From Hofstenia miamia (lineage: Eukaryota > Xenacoelomorpha > Acoela), in NCBI GenBank assembly GCA_004352715.1, contig SCFE01000102.1:741946-805945 (forward strand): a stretch of 64,000 nucleotides of DNA. Reading direction: 5' to 3'. A program made the position numbers and the translations under genes. Positions 48,601 through 58,440 of the stretch are shown one piece after another. Position 1 is the first letter of the stretch; each line of letters opens with the position of its first letter. The notes below the pieces were generated by a model, which did not search any database, was not told the origin of the DNA, and saw nothing but the letters and a program-made list of their open reading frames with translations.

Positions 48601-51600
48601 GTTAATTATGACATATATTCGTTAAAGAATGTAGACCACGGGGGTTGTCTCCCCCCTCTACCTAAAAAATACTGGTCTCTCTATCTTAGGAGAAATAAAA
48701 AAAAGCTTTCTCATTGTTTTGCAAAAATAGCTGAATAAATCCCTAATTATTAAAGCTAAACTAAAATTCTAGAAAAATCATAGATTCCTACCTATGAGAT
48801 ATTTTAATTCCCAAATGTTTGTCGCTAGCCACCAGCGCCTATTGAAGTCAGAACAATTTGGATATTTCTCAAATACTATATTGTACATAATCAAAGTGCT
48901 CAATGAAACTGGCCCTTTGTATGAATTAAAAAAATCTGTACACTGGATTAATTTAAACTGCTAAGTATATTTCAGATGTTCTGTAAACCCAATGTATTTG
49001 TTAGAGGCCCTGTATCATCAAGATTCAATCACACTACACCTCAACAGCAATCAAACATCATCCAAACATAATGGCGTGGGCTTCTCGCACTAAATGTTTT
49101 TAAAAACCTCATCATGACTGCGTTTCCAAACATAAATCTTTGAAATTTTGCAGGGTAGTATCTCTTTACACTACATACTCCATAGTGAAAATATATTTAA
49201 CTTCGAGTGAATACTGGGGAGCAATGGCCAAAAAATAGATGTTTTGGGAAAAAAATATGATTCCTGCTAAATGCTTTAGAAATTTTGAACGGTTTCCCGC
49301 CAACTAAGGTTTTTTGCATTTTCAATAGTAAAAAGCTGGAAATATATATATATATATATAATAATATGATTGAGAATTTTACATGTAATATCATATCTAT
49401 ATAGGTCAGTTATTATCTTTGCCCTTATGATTCTCAGGCTGCAAATTCGATGCTCTCTTGCAGGTACTCTTCAATCAGCTTTGTGACAAATTCAATATAT
49501 TAGGACTTCTAAATTGTAATGCTTAAAGTTGAATATCATGGAATTCTTTTAAAAATCATATTAAATTTGAATGCGCATTCTTCCACATTGAAGTTAATAT
49601 TTATTATTCGTATTCAAACAAAATTTTTCAAGTTCATTTCGTCATTACAGATCCTTAATTTGGAGGTTCTGGAAAAATCGTTTTTGACATTAAATCATTT
49701 GTATATGTGAAACTGAGAATAAGAAATGGGTTCTTATGATATCTATATAGCCAGTCAGTCATCAATTTATAATTTTAATAGGTTATTCTCATTTGCTTAA
49801 CCCTAATCGCACTGAGGGGAGGGGGGTGATTCGACCGAAATGTGATTTTTTGCTCATAACTTTTATTGAAATTAAGTTTTTAGTTGAATTTTACTGACTT
49901 TTCTTAAAAACTATCTGGGAAAAGGATAAAGTTGAAAAAATACTTTTTTGAGCAGGGGTTCTGGAAACTGTTTACTTTAGCAAAAATTCACAATATTTTG
50001 CTGCAGAATGAATTAAAATATTTTGATTTATTTATTCAATTAAATTGATTGAGTCATTATTGTTCTGGGTCAGTGCTGTCAAAAATATTGCTAGTGTAAA
50101 AAAAATGGCGGCTCAGCTCCTTTACATTAGTACTATGATCAGTTTTCAATGATTTGTCGCCCCTGGGCACACTGTAGCAAAAAAATATTGGCATCAATGT
50201 AGTTTATCTAATAAAAGAAGGATCTTAGAAGATCTGTGGTGATAATCAGTGTCATACCTAAATCGTGGGAGTGGTCAGGGGATCAAACTTAAAATATGAC
50301 AAATATGACATTTTTATTTGGTGTTATACTTGAGTACAGTAAGGTAATAATGACTAAATATGATTCTATGCCATATGTATAAGTGTCCTAAGTCGCTAGA
50401 GGCATTGATGCTGGATTTTTGGCTCTAAATGGCATCCCTTTAAGTTTGACAAAGGGGGCTATGGGCTATGAAATTGTTTATTATTTGTTTCACCCGCTTG
50501 AAATATGACATTGGAAGTGATTTTCATTTATGTCATTATGTTATGCATTTGATTTTTGAAAGATAAATAATCATCATTCAGTGACATTATTTCTAATTTA
50601 TTCATTAAATTTATGAAATATCAGTTTATTCAAAATTATGGAAATGGGTGCCCTGATTACGTTATACCGCTTGACCTGAAACGTATTTTTTGTTTTCCTG
50701 TTAGTGTAAGTGCTTGAAAATAATTTGAAGTAAGATGAGTTAAATAAACTGTTTCGTCCTTCTATTTTAATGTTCAATTAATTTAGGTTCTTTTTCATCT
50801 ATATTTTCTAAAAATTGATAACGTAACAATTTCATTTGCACATAAATTCGAAACCAAATATTATATTTTTTTGAAAAATGATGCAGCTCAAATGTGCATT
50901 TTCCATTGTACCAAAGCTCATTAATTTATCTTTAGTAGTTTTGAAATAAAATAGGTGACCAAATTGCCCCCTCAGTGCACATTGACATTTCATACCTCAG
51001 TGCGTTTAGGATTAAGTGATATTGGGCTTTTAGAGAACGTCCATAGGTTACTGTTTTAAAAATCTTGCTGAAAACATGCAAATAACCACGGGCAAAAACA
51101 ACATCGCCTTTGTGAAAGGATAAAGTGCGAATTTTAACTATAAGTAAAATTCTCCAAGTCCATTAGAAAACATTGATTTATTGTAAGCACCTTACTTACT
51201 TGTTTGGTCTAACGTGGACTTTTTCGCAGTTAAAAGAGTCATAAATGTGGATTCACTTGCAGTTGTTTCAATTACCCCACCACCACCATTTTCTAAATAT
51301 TCAGAAATAAATCACCGTAATAAAACAAAAAACTATATTTGCAAGTTATTGTTATTGTCTGTTATAAATCGAGCTAAAACTTTAGTTCTTACTTGTTCAA
51401 CGTGAATTCCAGCAATTCTAAATGTTTGAATTAACTTGGATAACTTAATTCATTCAGAATAAAAAATAATTATTACTAAATTATGACGATTTCCATACTG
51501 CTATAAACTATGATATACTTCATTTAATAAAAGGCATTCTTTATAACTTCTGTAGACACCGCACACTAAGGAATGTATATTTAATTTCAATACCAGGACC

Positions 51601-54600
51601 GTAGCAAGCGGGCGAGTTACTTAGTCTTTGCTTTGATTAATAATTTTAACATTTATACAAGGAAGATTTTGAAAATATTCAAAGCAATCGAAAAATAAGT
51701 AAACAGCAGTATGTGTAACTAATTTAGCACTAATTTCTTACAGATTTGAATGTTGTTACTATTATAAGGTTCATTTAAATACAGCTCTACTGTATTTGCT
51801 CCATTTTACTATTGTTTAATGCGGTGAGGATGGGGTTGTTAATGAAATATTTAAAATCGCCTTAATAAAGCCCATCAACCACCAACTTTGAATTTTCCGA
51901 AAAGACATTTAGTTTGAAAAATCGTTTTCAATCTGCTTGGTTTAACCAGTTGCCATTTTTGTGTCAGGTAGTAACGTTGGGCCTATTCAATAATTATCAG
52001 CTTGCTAAGATCCTGTATAGTGTGCAATGAATGGGTAAACCATAAGAAACATTTCCGCTAACTTCGATAATGCTGCTGGGATCATAATGGTATTACATAT
52101 CTAACAAATAACCCATAAGACTATTGATTTGACGTGATGCATATTCTTTTAGTTTTGTGTCTATTGTTATACAGCAATCTTTAAAACCGCCAGTGGAGTA
52201 TCATTTTATTACCGAGATTGCACAGAAACCCAATAGACAATAAAATGTTTTATATCCGTTTTATAGTGGTTAAAATTTCGTAAAATTTCTTAAAGTACGT
52301 CTTCTAAACGTCTTATAAAACACAATTTCTAAATGTTACTAAATGCCATCAGGTGTCTACCAAGTTATATTGTAAAACGTCTTCTGAACGTCTTCTAAAC
52401 GTCTTCAAACCATTTTCTAAATGTTTTTCTAGACGTCTTTAGAGCCATTTCAAGACGTGTTATATGACATTTTCTAAACGGGTTATTTTTTATTGGAAAG
52501 CTATAAAAGGTGTAGCATCAACAAACTACAATTCCCATTCTAAATTTTTTCTCAACATAACTACTAGAAAATAGAATTTTGTAATATTCCATATTTATTA
52601 AAATTAATTAAAATTTACAATGTTAATTTTTAAATCGAATTTTTCTGAAAAAAATATGAAAATGATGATTTTATATGAAATAAAATTTTATTTAAATATT
52701 TAATGTGATTTTAATTGAAAACAACTGCAATTTTATTTTCCAATAATTTTGTAAAACCAAGTTAACTCGGTAAACATTCTGGAGTAAACTACGTATATTT
52801 TTGAAATGAGAAAATATCATTTGATCATATTTTGCTAATTTTAATATTGTTAAAATCGCTGTTAATTCTCGTACCGAGATTTGGAATGAGAATGCCTCTC
52901 TTATTAAAACTTGACTTAGAGAGGCGTTGACAGGAAAAACGTCTTTATGATCAATACCTTCAGAACCTTACAAAGTAAGTTTATACGTCTCTGTTTCCAA
53001 AATATGCAATAGGAAATATTTTGAAAATTTTTATCAAATTCTTAGGCACGATGAATAAATTGCAAATTTATGCTTCATATTTCAGTAGTCTTTAGATAAA
53101 TTTAGAAGAACTAAATATAATTTAATTTTAACGAATTGTTACGTGTTAATTGTTCGCTGTCACTATTGTAGAAGAGGAATTCGTTTGGTAGTCCTATCAT
53201 TTTTGCTACCCAATCAGCCATTGCCATTTCTAACTCGGTACAAGAAGGCGCTGATTCCCAAGTGAAGCCAACGCAACCAAGACTGGTGTTTAGGATTTCA
53301 CCAAGCACACTTGGCCATGAGTGACCTAAAGCATTGAAGAAAAGTAATATTTAAATGGTAAGAGGATACTTGTAAATTTAATAAATTGATTTTAGCAAAA
53401 AATAGTTTCAATTTGAATGAATAAATTATGAATGAGGTAAAATTATAACATTGGACAAACAATGCAATTTCAAAGACCACATTGAATATCTATGAAAATC
53501 TATAGGAGTGAAAAATTACATAGATGACCTATTAATTGTTCAGATTATTTACAATGGATCAAAAAAAATATAATATATTTCCAAGCAAAAATTATAAACC
53601 CAACAACAATGACAAAATTATGGTAAAACTGGGGAAAATAATAATGTTATCAAATGAAGCATACAGTTTCAATTTTCTGTAAAAACTAATACATGTAATT
53701 TCAGGGCAATTGTATTGCTCAAATCAAGAAATATAATTTACATTATAATATTCGAAAACTAAAAATCTGTAAAAATCAACTAAAATTATTTTATTTTTTG
53801 CAATACGTATACTTAATATTAAATACATGTATTAAAATTTAAAACAAATATCTGTATATTTTGATATAATCGTCAGCATAGCCCAATTTGACTTCAGCTT
53901 TTTGGGTTCCTCAGGCCTGGAAAGAGAGAAGTACCTCCTCTAATTTAATTCTGGGTTTCTGCATAAGCTTCAATAACGTCCATTAGTTGTATTAATATGT
54001 AAGTATTTTAGCAAAATTATAGAAATACAAGATCTTTATTAATCGTCAAGCTACCACCCAAAATTGCTAAGTTAACCACCAGAGGGTTTCCAAGTACCCC
54101 AGATAATTTTCTTTATGAGGCAAAAGAATAACAAACTAGATAATATTTTAATGTGCTTACGACATATGGGTTGAGTGAAGGATACAAGACTAGATGTGGA
54201 TAAGCTTATCCAAATTATCAACGCCTACATGTATTTTAATGTAATCAAGAAAAATTTATGTTTTTCTATGTTCTTAGAGTGAGGTTTCTGCCATATAACA
54301 TTATGAAAAGAAGAGAGCAACGTACACATTTTCTTCGACTTGGAATATAATTGACCACATTAATATGTTTTTTGGCTGGAAATCGAGTGAAGTTTGCCAG
54401 TTCTAGAAAGGAGTAAATGCCATATTTATTTGAAATGTAAAAACATAGGTAATTTTTTTTATCTAGAAAGATCTCACAAGAAGCAGACTGGGAAATAAAC
54501 TATCTGCAGTGCTTACATTTTCAATGTACAGTTCAGTAAGTTGCAATACAATTCTTATTTTGAAAAATTTCAGGAGTCCTACCAATTTTTCCTATATATA

Positions 54601-55467
54601 TATATATATATATATATACGTATATATATATATATATATGTATATATATGTAAATAAACATGTAACTTTTTAAATTTCTAGCATATATCTACCTCATTCC
54701 TAACTTGCACTTCATCACAAAATTCTATTCTCACTCACTTCATTATCATTGCTAGAATTTAAATCACCCTCGTCCACCGTGCAGAAAATAATTATTGTTG
54801 CTGCATAATGCAGTCGTTTGCTCGTTCAACAAAAATCACTAAAACAATATAATAAATTATACATTGGAATATCTTAAGTTATAAAAAATATTACTACGAT
54901 TTTCTCAATGCAATTCAATTGTGTTTTTGAACTAACCCCAAAACACAATTTTTTTTCAACAAAATATTAGTCTACATAAATAATAAAAGGTCACTAAATT
55001 TCAATGTATTTACTTTTTTAGTTTTATTGTAATGAAATATCACCAAGAGGAGTTACGCACGTACCTCATGGTAGGGTATTATTATTATATTAATTATATT
55101 GAAACGGTTCGTAATGTCTGCTTTCATAATAAAATAGTTGTCAAAATTGCTTAAAATATAATTCTAAACTAATATTGTGTATTGTTCTGCTAGATAACTT
55201 AGTATTTTCTGAAACTCTACCTGAAGGAAAATACGCATAGAAATTTGGATGTTGCCAATGGGCCATTCCATCCATTACAACACTTTCAATGTCTTTAAAT
55301 ATATCATCCCAATCCTGTGGATCATTATTAGCAGCACTCGGAACTCTCGATCTCATGAATCCTGGGCTTACAGAAGGCATCACATTTCTTTGATTCAGAG
55401 TTTCAAAGTAGTCTGCAACATAGTCTATCATACGATGCCCGATGTCCCTGAATTCTTTAGTGTCCAT
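37710..55467 (-). CDS. aromatic-L-amino-acid decarboxylase, copy 2 (seven exons, 470 aa)
   Basis: Exons (minus strand): 55467-55221, 53325-53143, 51292-51200, 48003-47744, 43515-43235, 38214-38045, 37888-37710 (TAA). All introns are GT-AG; 1413 nt open throughout. It retains the full catalytic set: FAYFPSG-type motif (FYAYFPSG), [19 protein letters not shown] (His190), TLGTT, VDAAF (Asp269), NPHKW (Lys302), DPEYLKH with the catalytic loop Tyr331, and Gly351 at the position that separates DDC (Gly) from histidine decarboxylase (Ser). It is therefore expected to decarboxylate bulky aromatic substrates such as DOPA, 5-hydroxytryptophan or tyrosine; which one cannot be read from sequence. Exon 2 is 12 nt longer and exon 3 is 9 nt shorter than in copy 1, both in frame. 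The gene spans almost 18 kb because transposons fill introns 3-5. Confidence 0.93.
38045..38214 (-). CDS. AADC copy 2 exon 6
   Basis: 170 nt, acceptor ATCCTTAG, donor AAAG|GTATTC. Encodes [19 protein letters not shown] through SMVCFKLKG. Confidence 0.93.
38418..38452. repeat. (TA)n tract
   Basis: In intron 5 of AADC copy 2. Confidence 0.9.
38817..39843. other. (TA)n tract and assembly gap of exactly 1000 N
   Basis: N from 38844 to 39843, entered from a TA microsatellite. It lies in intron 5 of AADC copy 2. The round length suggests a placeholder for unknown size. The long open frames that run through it are artefacts. Confidence 0.95.
40012..40066. repeat. TA/TG-TA microsatellite
   Basis: Alternating tatatgtata units merging into pure TA. 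Confidence 0.9.
40395..40680 (+). repeat. tRNA-derived SINE-like element
   Basis: The head looks like a degraded tRNA. Box A-like GGTTCAGTAGGTGAGG (40405-40420) is followed by a perfect five-base anticodon stem, ACAGG/CCTGT, around a seven-base loop (40433-40449, anticodon-position GTA), and box B-like AGTTTGAAAC (40461-40470). The acceptor stem is not closed. About 200 bp of unrelated higher-GC sequence follows, as in a SINE body. In intron 5 of AADC copy 2. Confidence 0.55.
41280..42060 (-). pseudogene. CR1/L2-type LINE reverse transcriptase fragment
   Basis: Read in shifting minus frames: [16 protein letters not shown] (pre-RT block, about 41975), [20 protein letters not shown] (about 41640), [11 protein letters not shown] and VLSWFYYI, then [19 protein letters not shown] (about 41400) and the active-site motif TYADDLQ (about 41310). 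This order is that of the fingers and palm of CR1/L2-like non-LTR elements. Many stops and frameshifts; located in intron 5 of AADC copy 2. Confidence 0.75.
42585..42648. repeat. (TA)n tract
   Basis: Intron 5 of AADC copy 2, interrupted once by acatgtgtac. Confidence 0.9.
43235..43515 (-). CDS. AADC copy 2 exon 5 (PLP lysine)
   Basis: 281 nt, acceptor TACTTAG, donor TTTAG|GTAAAT. Encodes [50 protein letters not shown] and [12 protein letters not shown]. Confidence 0.94.
44146..45507 (+). mobile_element. IS630/Tc1/mariner-type element, 1362 bp, degenerate
   Basis: The termini CAGGGTGACCCAGAAGTCA and (inverse) CAGGGTGGCCCGGAAGTCA match at 17 of 19 bases and are flanked by TA (44144-44145 and 45508-45509). 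It sits in intron 4 of AADC copy 2. A 34-bp segment, attcagattttattgaaag(c/t)aa..., occurs twice near the left end (about 44183 and 44266). Confidence 0.9.
44311..45378 (+). pseudogene. transposase of the IS630/Tc1-type element, frameshifted
   Basis: The ATG at 44311 is soon followed by a stop. The readable parts are an N-terminal HTH region ([29 protein letters not shown] then a stop), [13 protein letters not shown], the central block [10 protein letters not shown] in another frame, [14 protein letters not shown], the second catalytic motif [11 protein letters not shown] with RFQGRWL, and the C-terminal [18 protein letters not shown]. The first catalytic motif has degenerated (FFSG then a stop instead of FSDE). 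At least four frame changes; not functional. Confidence 0.85.
46377..47683. mobile_element. 1307-bp non-autonomous hAT-type element
   Basis: Ends CAGTGGCGGCTCGTGCATG and (inverse) CATAGGCGGCTCGTACGTG. The 8-bp flanks GACTATCA (46369-46376) and TACTATCA (47684-47691) differ at one base. The interior has no transposase frame. It lies in intron 4 of AADC copy 2, ending about 60 bp from the exon 4 donor. Confidence 0.8.
47744..48003 (-). CDS. AADC copy 2 exon 4
   Basis: 260 nt, acceptor TTATAG, donor AAAAG|GTAATG. Encodes [20 protein letters not shown] through [19 protein letters not shown]. An hAT-like element lies only about 60 bp into the following intron. Confidence 0.93.
48226..49796. other. 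part of intron 3 of AADC copy 2; no gene
   Basis: Begins with gcagtggcggatttaagagg, which looks like one end of another hAT-type element, but no matching opposite end was found. The rest is AT-rich with a short TA tract at 49342-49362. Confidence 0.35.
49801..51011. mobile_element. 1211-bp piggyBac-type non-autonomous element
   Basis: Flanked by TTAA on both sides (49797-49800 and 51012-51015). Ends CCCTAATCGCACTGAGG and (inverse) TCCTAAACGCACTGAGG. A subterminal ctgaggggagggggg / ctgagggggcaattt pair extends the symmetry. No transposase frame. In intron 3 of AADC copy 2, about 190 bp from exon 3. Confidence 0.85.
51200..51292 (-). CDS. AADC copy 2 exon 3
   Basis: 93 nt, acceptor ATATTTAG, donor A|GTAAGT. 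Encodes [20 protein letters not shown] and TAKKSTLDQ. Too short to be seen as a separate open frame; identified by homology to copy 1 exon 3 and by its phase. Confidence 0.88.
51301..53142. other. intron 2 of AADC copy 2
   Basis: Non-coding, AT-rich. It holds the 11-bp ACGTCTTCTAA repeat cluster near 52297-52460. No further exon was found. Confidence 0.5.
52290..52485 (+). repeat. ACGTCTT cluster with 11-bp periodicity
   Basis: ACGTCTT(C/A)T recurs at about 52297, 52308, 52376, 52387, 52398 and 52433. Adjacent copies are spaced exactly 11 bp (unit ACGTCTTCTAA/ACGTCTTCTGA). One unit extends to the palindrome agacgtct. In intron 2 of AADC copy 2. Confidence 0.65.
53143..53325 (-). CDS. AADC copy 2 exon 2
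   Basis: 183 nt, acceptor CTTTAG, donor ACAC|GTAACA. Encodes [31 protein letters not shown] and [17 protein letters not shown]. The four extra codons compared with copy 1 are at the 3' end, in the variable loop before the glycine-rich motif. Confidence 0.88.
53331..55220. other. intron 1 of AADC copy 2
   Basis: Non-coding, with a (TA)n tract at 54594-54652. No inserted element was recognised. Confidence 0.5.
54594..54652. repeat. (TA)n tract
   Basis: TA repeat with acgtata and tgtata interruptions. Confidence 0.9.
55221..55467 (-). CDS. AADC copy 2 exon 1
   Basis: 247 nt from ATG (55467) to donor CAG|GTAGAG. Encodes [20 protein letters not shown] through [14 protein letters not shown] chose the ATG giving MDTKEF because it aligns with MDVEEF of copy 1. 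Confidence 0.93.
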
Positions 55468-56118
55468 TTTCAATTCAATGGGTTAGTGAACTAACAAACT
55501 TTATAGGAAACTCTTGAGTAAACAAAGGTATTTGCACTTTTTAATTGTTAGCAATTATTGTGAATGTATACAAACCTTATATTAAATTGTCACATTTTCA
55601 TTTTTTCTAAATATCAAATCTACAACTAAATCCATTAAGCTAATATTTAGACTTTACTTTAAATATACAATGCATTAAATCTTAAGGGTATGATAAAAAT
55701 ATAATCCTTAATTATGATTATGGTGATGATTGAAATACTGAGATCATTATTATTATCATTATTTTAATAAATTGGGCAAACCCAACTGAGGAAACAATTA
55801 GTTTTCAGAGAGACCTTACCAAGGCTCCAGTTGTAGCGAGAATGCGCATGCTGCCGTCTCTACTACAAGCCTTCACCCATTTATTTATCTAATCCTTGTG
55901 CTTCTATATTACAGTTCTCAAGCTACAACTTTTATTGGGAATGTTCCCACAGATTTCAAATCCGACAAACTCTCTACAAATTTTCTTCTTGTTAATCTTA
56001 TTTTTTCTTGCTTTCAACAATTTTATCCTTTGGTACTATCACACTAGCCCACGGATATGGATTATCCGGACCACGGATTTAAGACATTACGAATAAAAAA
56101 AGCCCATCAAAGTTTTAT

Positions 56119-56171
<53 letters not shown>

Positions 56172-56782
56172 GTAGAGAGGGAGAGAGAGATGGACAAAGC
56201 TTGCAATTTATTATATTAAAGTATATAATTGTCAAGAGTCTTGCTTAATTTATACAATTAAAAGTAGCTTGATATTAACAACTTAACCACACAACATTTT
56301 ATTGGCTGGCATCATTTACCAATGTAAGTCTACAGAGATCAACTTATAATTGTAAGTAACAGAAATATTGACTTAGCTATCTTATCTAGTAGATGCGGGT
56401 TACGCTAGTGACACGTTGAATTCTCAAGAGTACTTAATCATTAGTCATTTCACTAAATTAACTATGAGTTATCAGGTTGGTTGCTCGATTTCCTATTCCT
56501 ATAAACGCTCACTAACTTTTTAATACTGCTCTGTTTTAATGACACGAAGGTGTGCTTTTTACAACGAAACTTCGATTCCAACAATCTTTCTGTCCGTGAT
56601 TTTATAAATTAAATATATTATATATTTTCACCATGTGTCATACAATTTTTATAGGGACGGATTCTACAGTTTTTCATTGTGAATAACTAATTAAAATTTA
56701 GTTTAAATTTAGTTTAGCTAGAGACATTTTTACAACATTTCGAGTCTTAATTTGAAATCGCAAGAAAATTTTATTGATTACA
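55468..56782. other. region between the head-to-head AADC copies 2 and 3; no visible exon
   Basis: Sequence upstream of the copy 2 start codon. It holds a TA tract (56120-56168) followed by a (GA)n run. No homology to AADC exons 1-3 on the plus strand, so the 5' part of copy 3 is not here. Confidence 0.5.
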
Positions 56783-57782
56783 NNNNNNNNNNNNNNNNNN
56801 NNNNNNNNNNNNNNNNNNNNNNNNNNNNNNNNNNNNNNNNNNNNNNNNNNNNNNNNNNNNNNNNNNNNNNNNNNNNNNNNNNNNNNNNNNNNNNNNNNNN
56901 NNNNNNNNNNNNNNNNNNNNNNNNNNNNNNNNNNNNNNNNNNNNNNNNNNNNNNNNNNNNNNNNNNNNNNNNNNNNNNNNNNNNNNNNNNNNNNNNNNNN
57001 NNNNNNNNNNNNNNNNNNNNNNNNNNNNNNNNNNNNNNNNNNNNNNNNNNNNNNNNNNNNNNNNNNNNNNNNNNNNNNNNNNNNNNNNNNNNNNNNNNNN
57101 NNNNNNNNNNNNNNNNNNNNNNNNNNNNNNNNNNNNNNNNNNNNNNNNNNNNNNNNNNNNNNNNNNNNNNNNNNNNNNNNNNNNNNNNNNNNNNNNNNNN
57201 NNNNNNNNNNNNNNNNNNNNNNNNNNNNNNNNNNNNNNNNNNNNNNNNNNNNNNNNNNNNNNNNNNNNNNNNNNNNNNNNNNNNNNNNNNNNNNNNNNNN
57301 NNNNNNNNNNNNNNNNNNNNNNNNNNNNNNNNNNNNNNNNNNNNNNNNNNNNNNNNNNNNNNNNNNNNNNNNNNNNNNNNNNNNNNNNNNNNNNNNNNNN
57401 NNNNNNNNNNNNNNNNNNNNNNNNNNNNNNNNNNNNNNNNNNNNNNNNNNNNNNNNNNNNNNNNNNNNNNNNNNNNNNNNNNNNNNNNNNNNNNNNNNNN
57501 NNNNNNNNNNNNNNNNNNNNNNNNNNNNNNNNNNNNNNNNNNNNNNNNNNNNNNNNNNNNNNNNNNNNNNNNNNNNNNNNNNNNNNNNNNNNNNNNNNNN
57601 NNNNNNNNNNNNNNNNNNNNNNNNNNNNNNNNNNNNNNNNNNNNNNNNNNNNNNNNNNNNNNNNNNNNNNNNNNNNNNNNNNNNNNNNNNNNNNNNNNNN
57701 NNNNNNNNNNNNNNNNNNNNNNNNNNNNNNNNNNNNNNNNNNNNNNNNNNNNNNNNNNNNNNNNNNNNNNNNNNNNNNNNNN
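56783..57782. other. assembly gap of exactly 1000 N
   Basis: The right side resumes in a (TA)n tract (57783-57804). Exons 1-3 of AADC copy 3 would be expected to its left or within it. The round length indicates a placeholder. Confidence 0.95.
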
Positions 57783-58180
57783 TATATATATATATATATA
57801 TATAAAATTTTATATGGAAATTCTTTAAAAACTTTCTGGTCACCCTTAAGAAAATAAATCATTCTGCGAAAAATTCAGAGTCATTCAAAAATTACTTTGT
57901 AAATCTAACCGAATTATGATTTTCGCAAAATGGACACGCTTAAAAATCAAGCAAAATTACTTCTATGAACGGCAATATTACATTCACAATGCATAGTCTG
58001 AGAACTAAAAAATGTATTTGTAAATGGGTACAATTAATTTTTTGTTATGCAAATAAAAAAACATTGACATGTGAAGCTTATATTCTATAATGAGCATAAT
58101 TTTAAAAAAGGACTTCCACCATAGCTCTTGTTTTTATTATTTATTTAAAATTGGTAATTGTCAATACTCTGCATATTTAG

Positions 58181-58440
58181 ACATAAATGAAAGCGACCTT
58201 GTATGTTATACGTCTGAACAGGCTCACTCAAGTGTTCAAAAAGCCGCCATGTTGGCCAATGTATTGATGCGCATGGTTAAGACGGATGAAAATGACAGTA
58301 TGCGTGGTTCAAGCTTGGAGCAAGTTATTGAAGAAGATGTTAGGAATGGCTTAAAGCCTATTTACACATGCGCTACTTTAGGAACAACAGCTTCATGCTC
58401 TTTTGATGACTTAGAAGAAATAGGGATGGTTTGCAAAAAG
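58181..58440 (+). CDS. AADC copy 3 exon 4
   Basis: Acceptor GCATATTTAG, donor AAAAAG|GTCTCT. Encodes [20 protein letters not shown] through [19 protein letters not shown]. The upstream in-frame codons (from 58090) belong to the intron. Confidence 0.93.

Noticed and set aside
51588-51615. aggaccgtagcaagcgggcg as a transposon terminus
   Set aside because: Only one end is visible and no partner was found.
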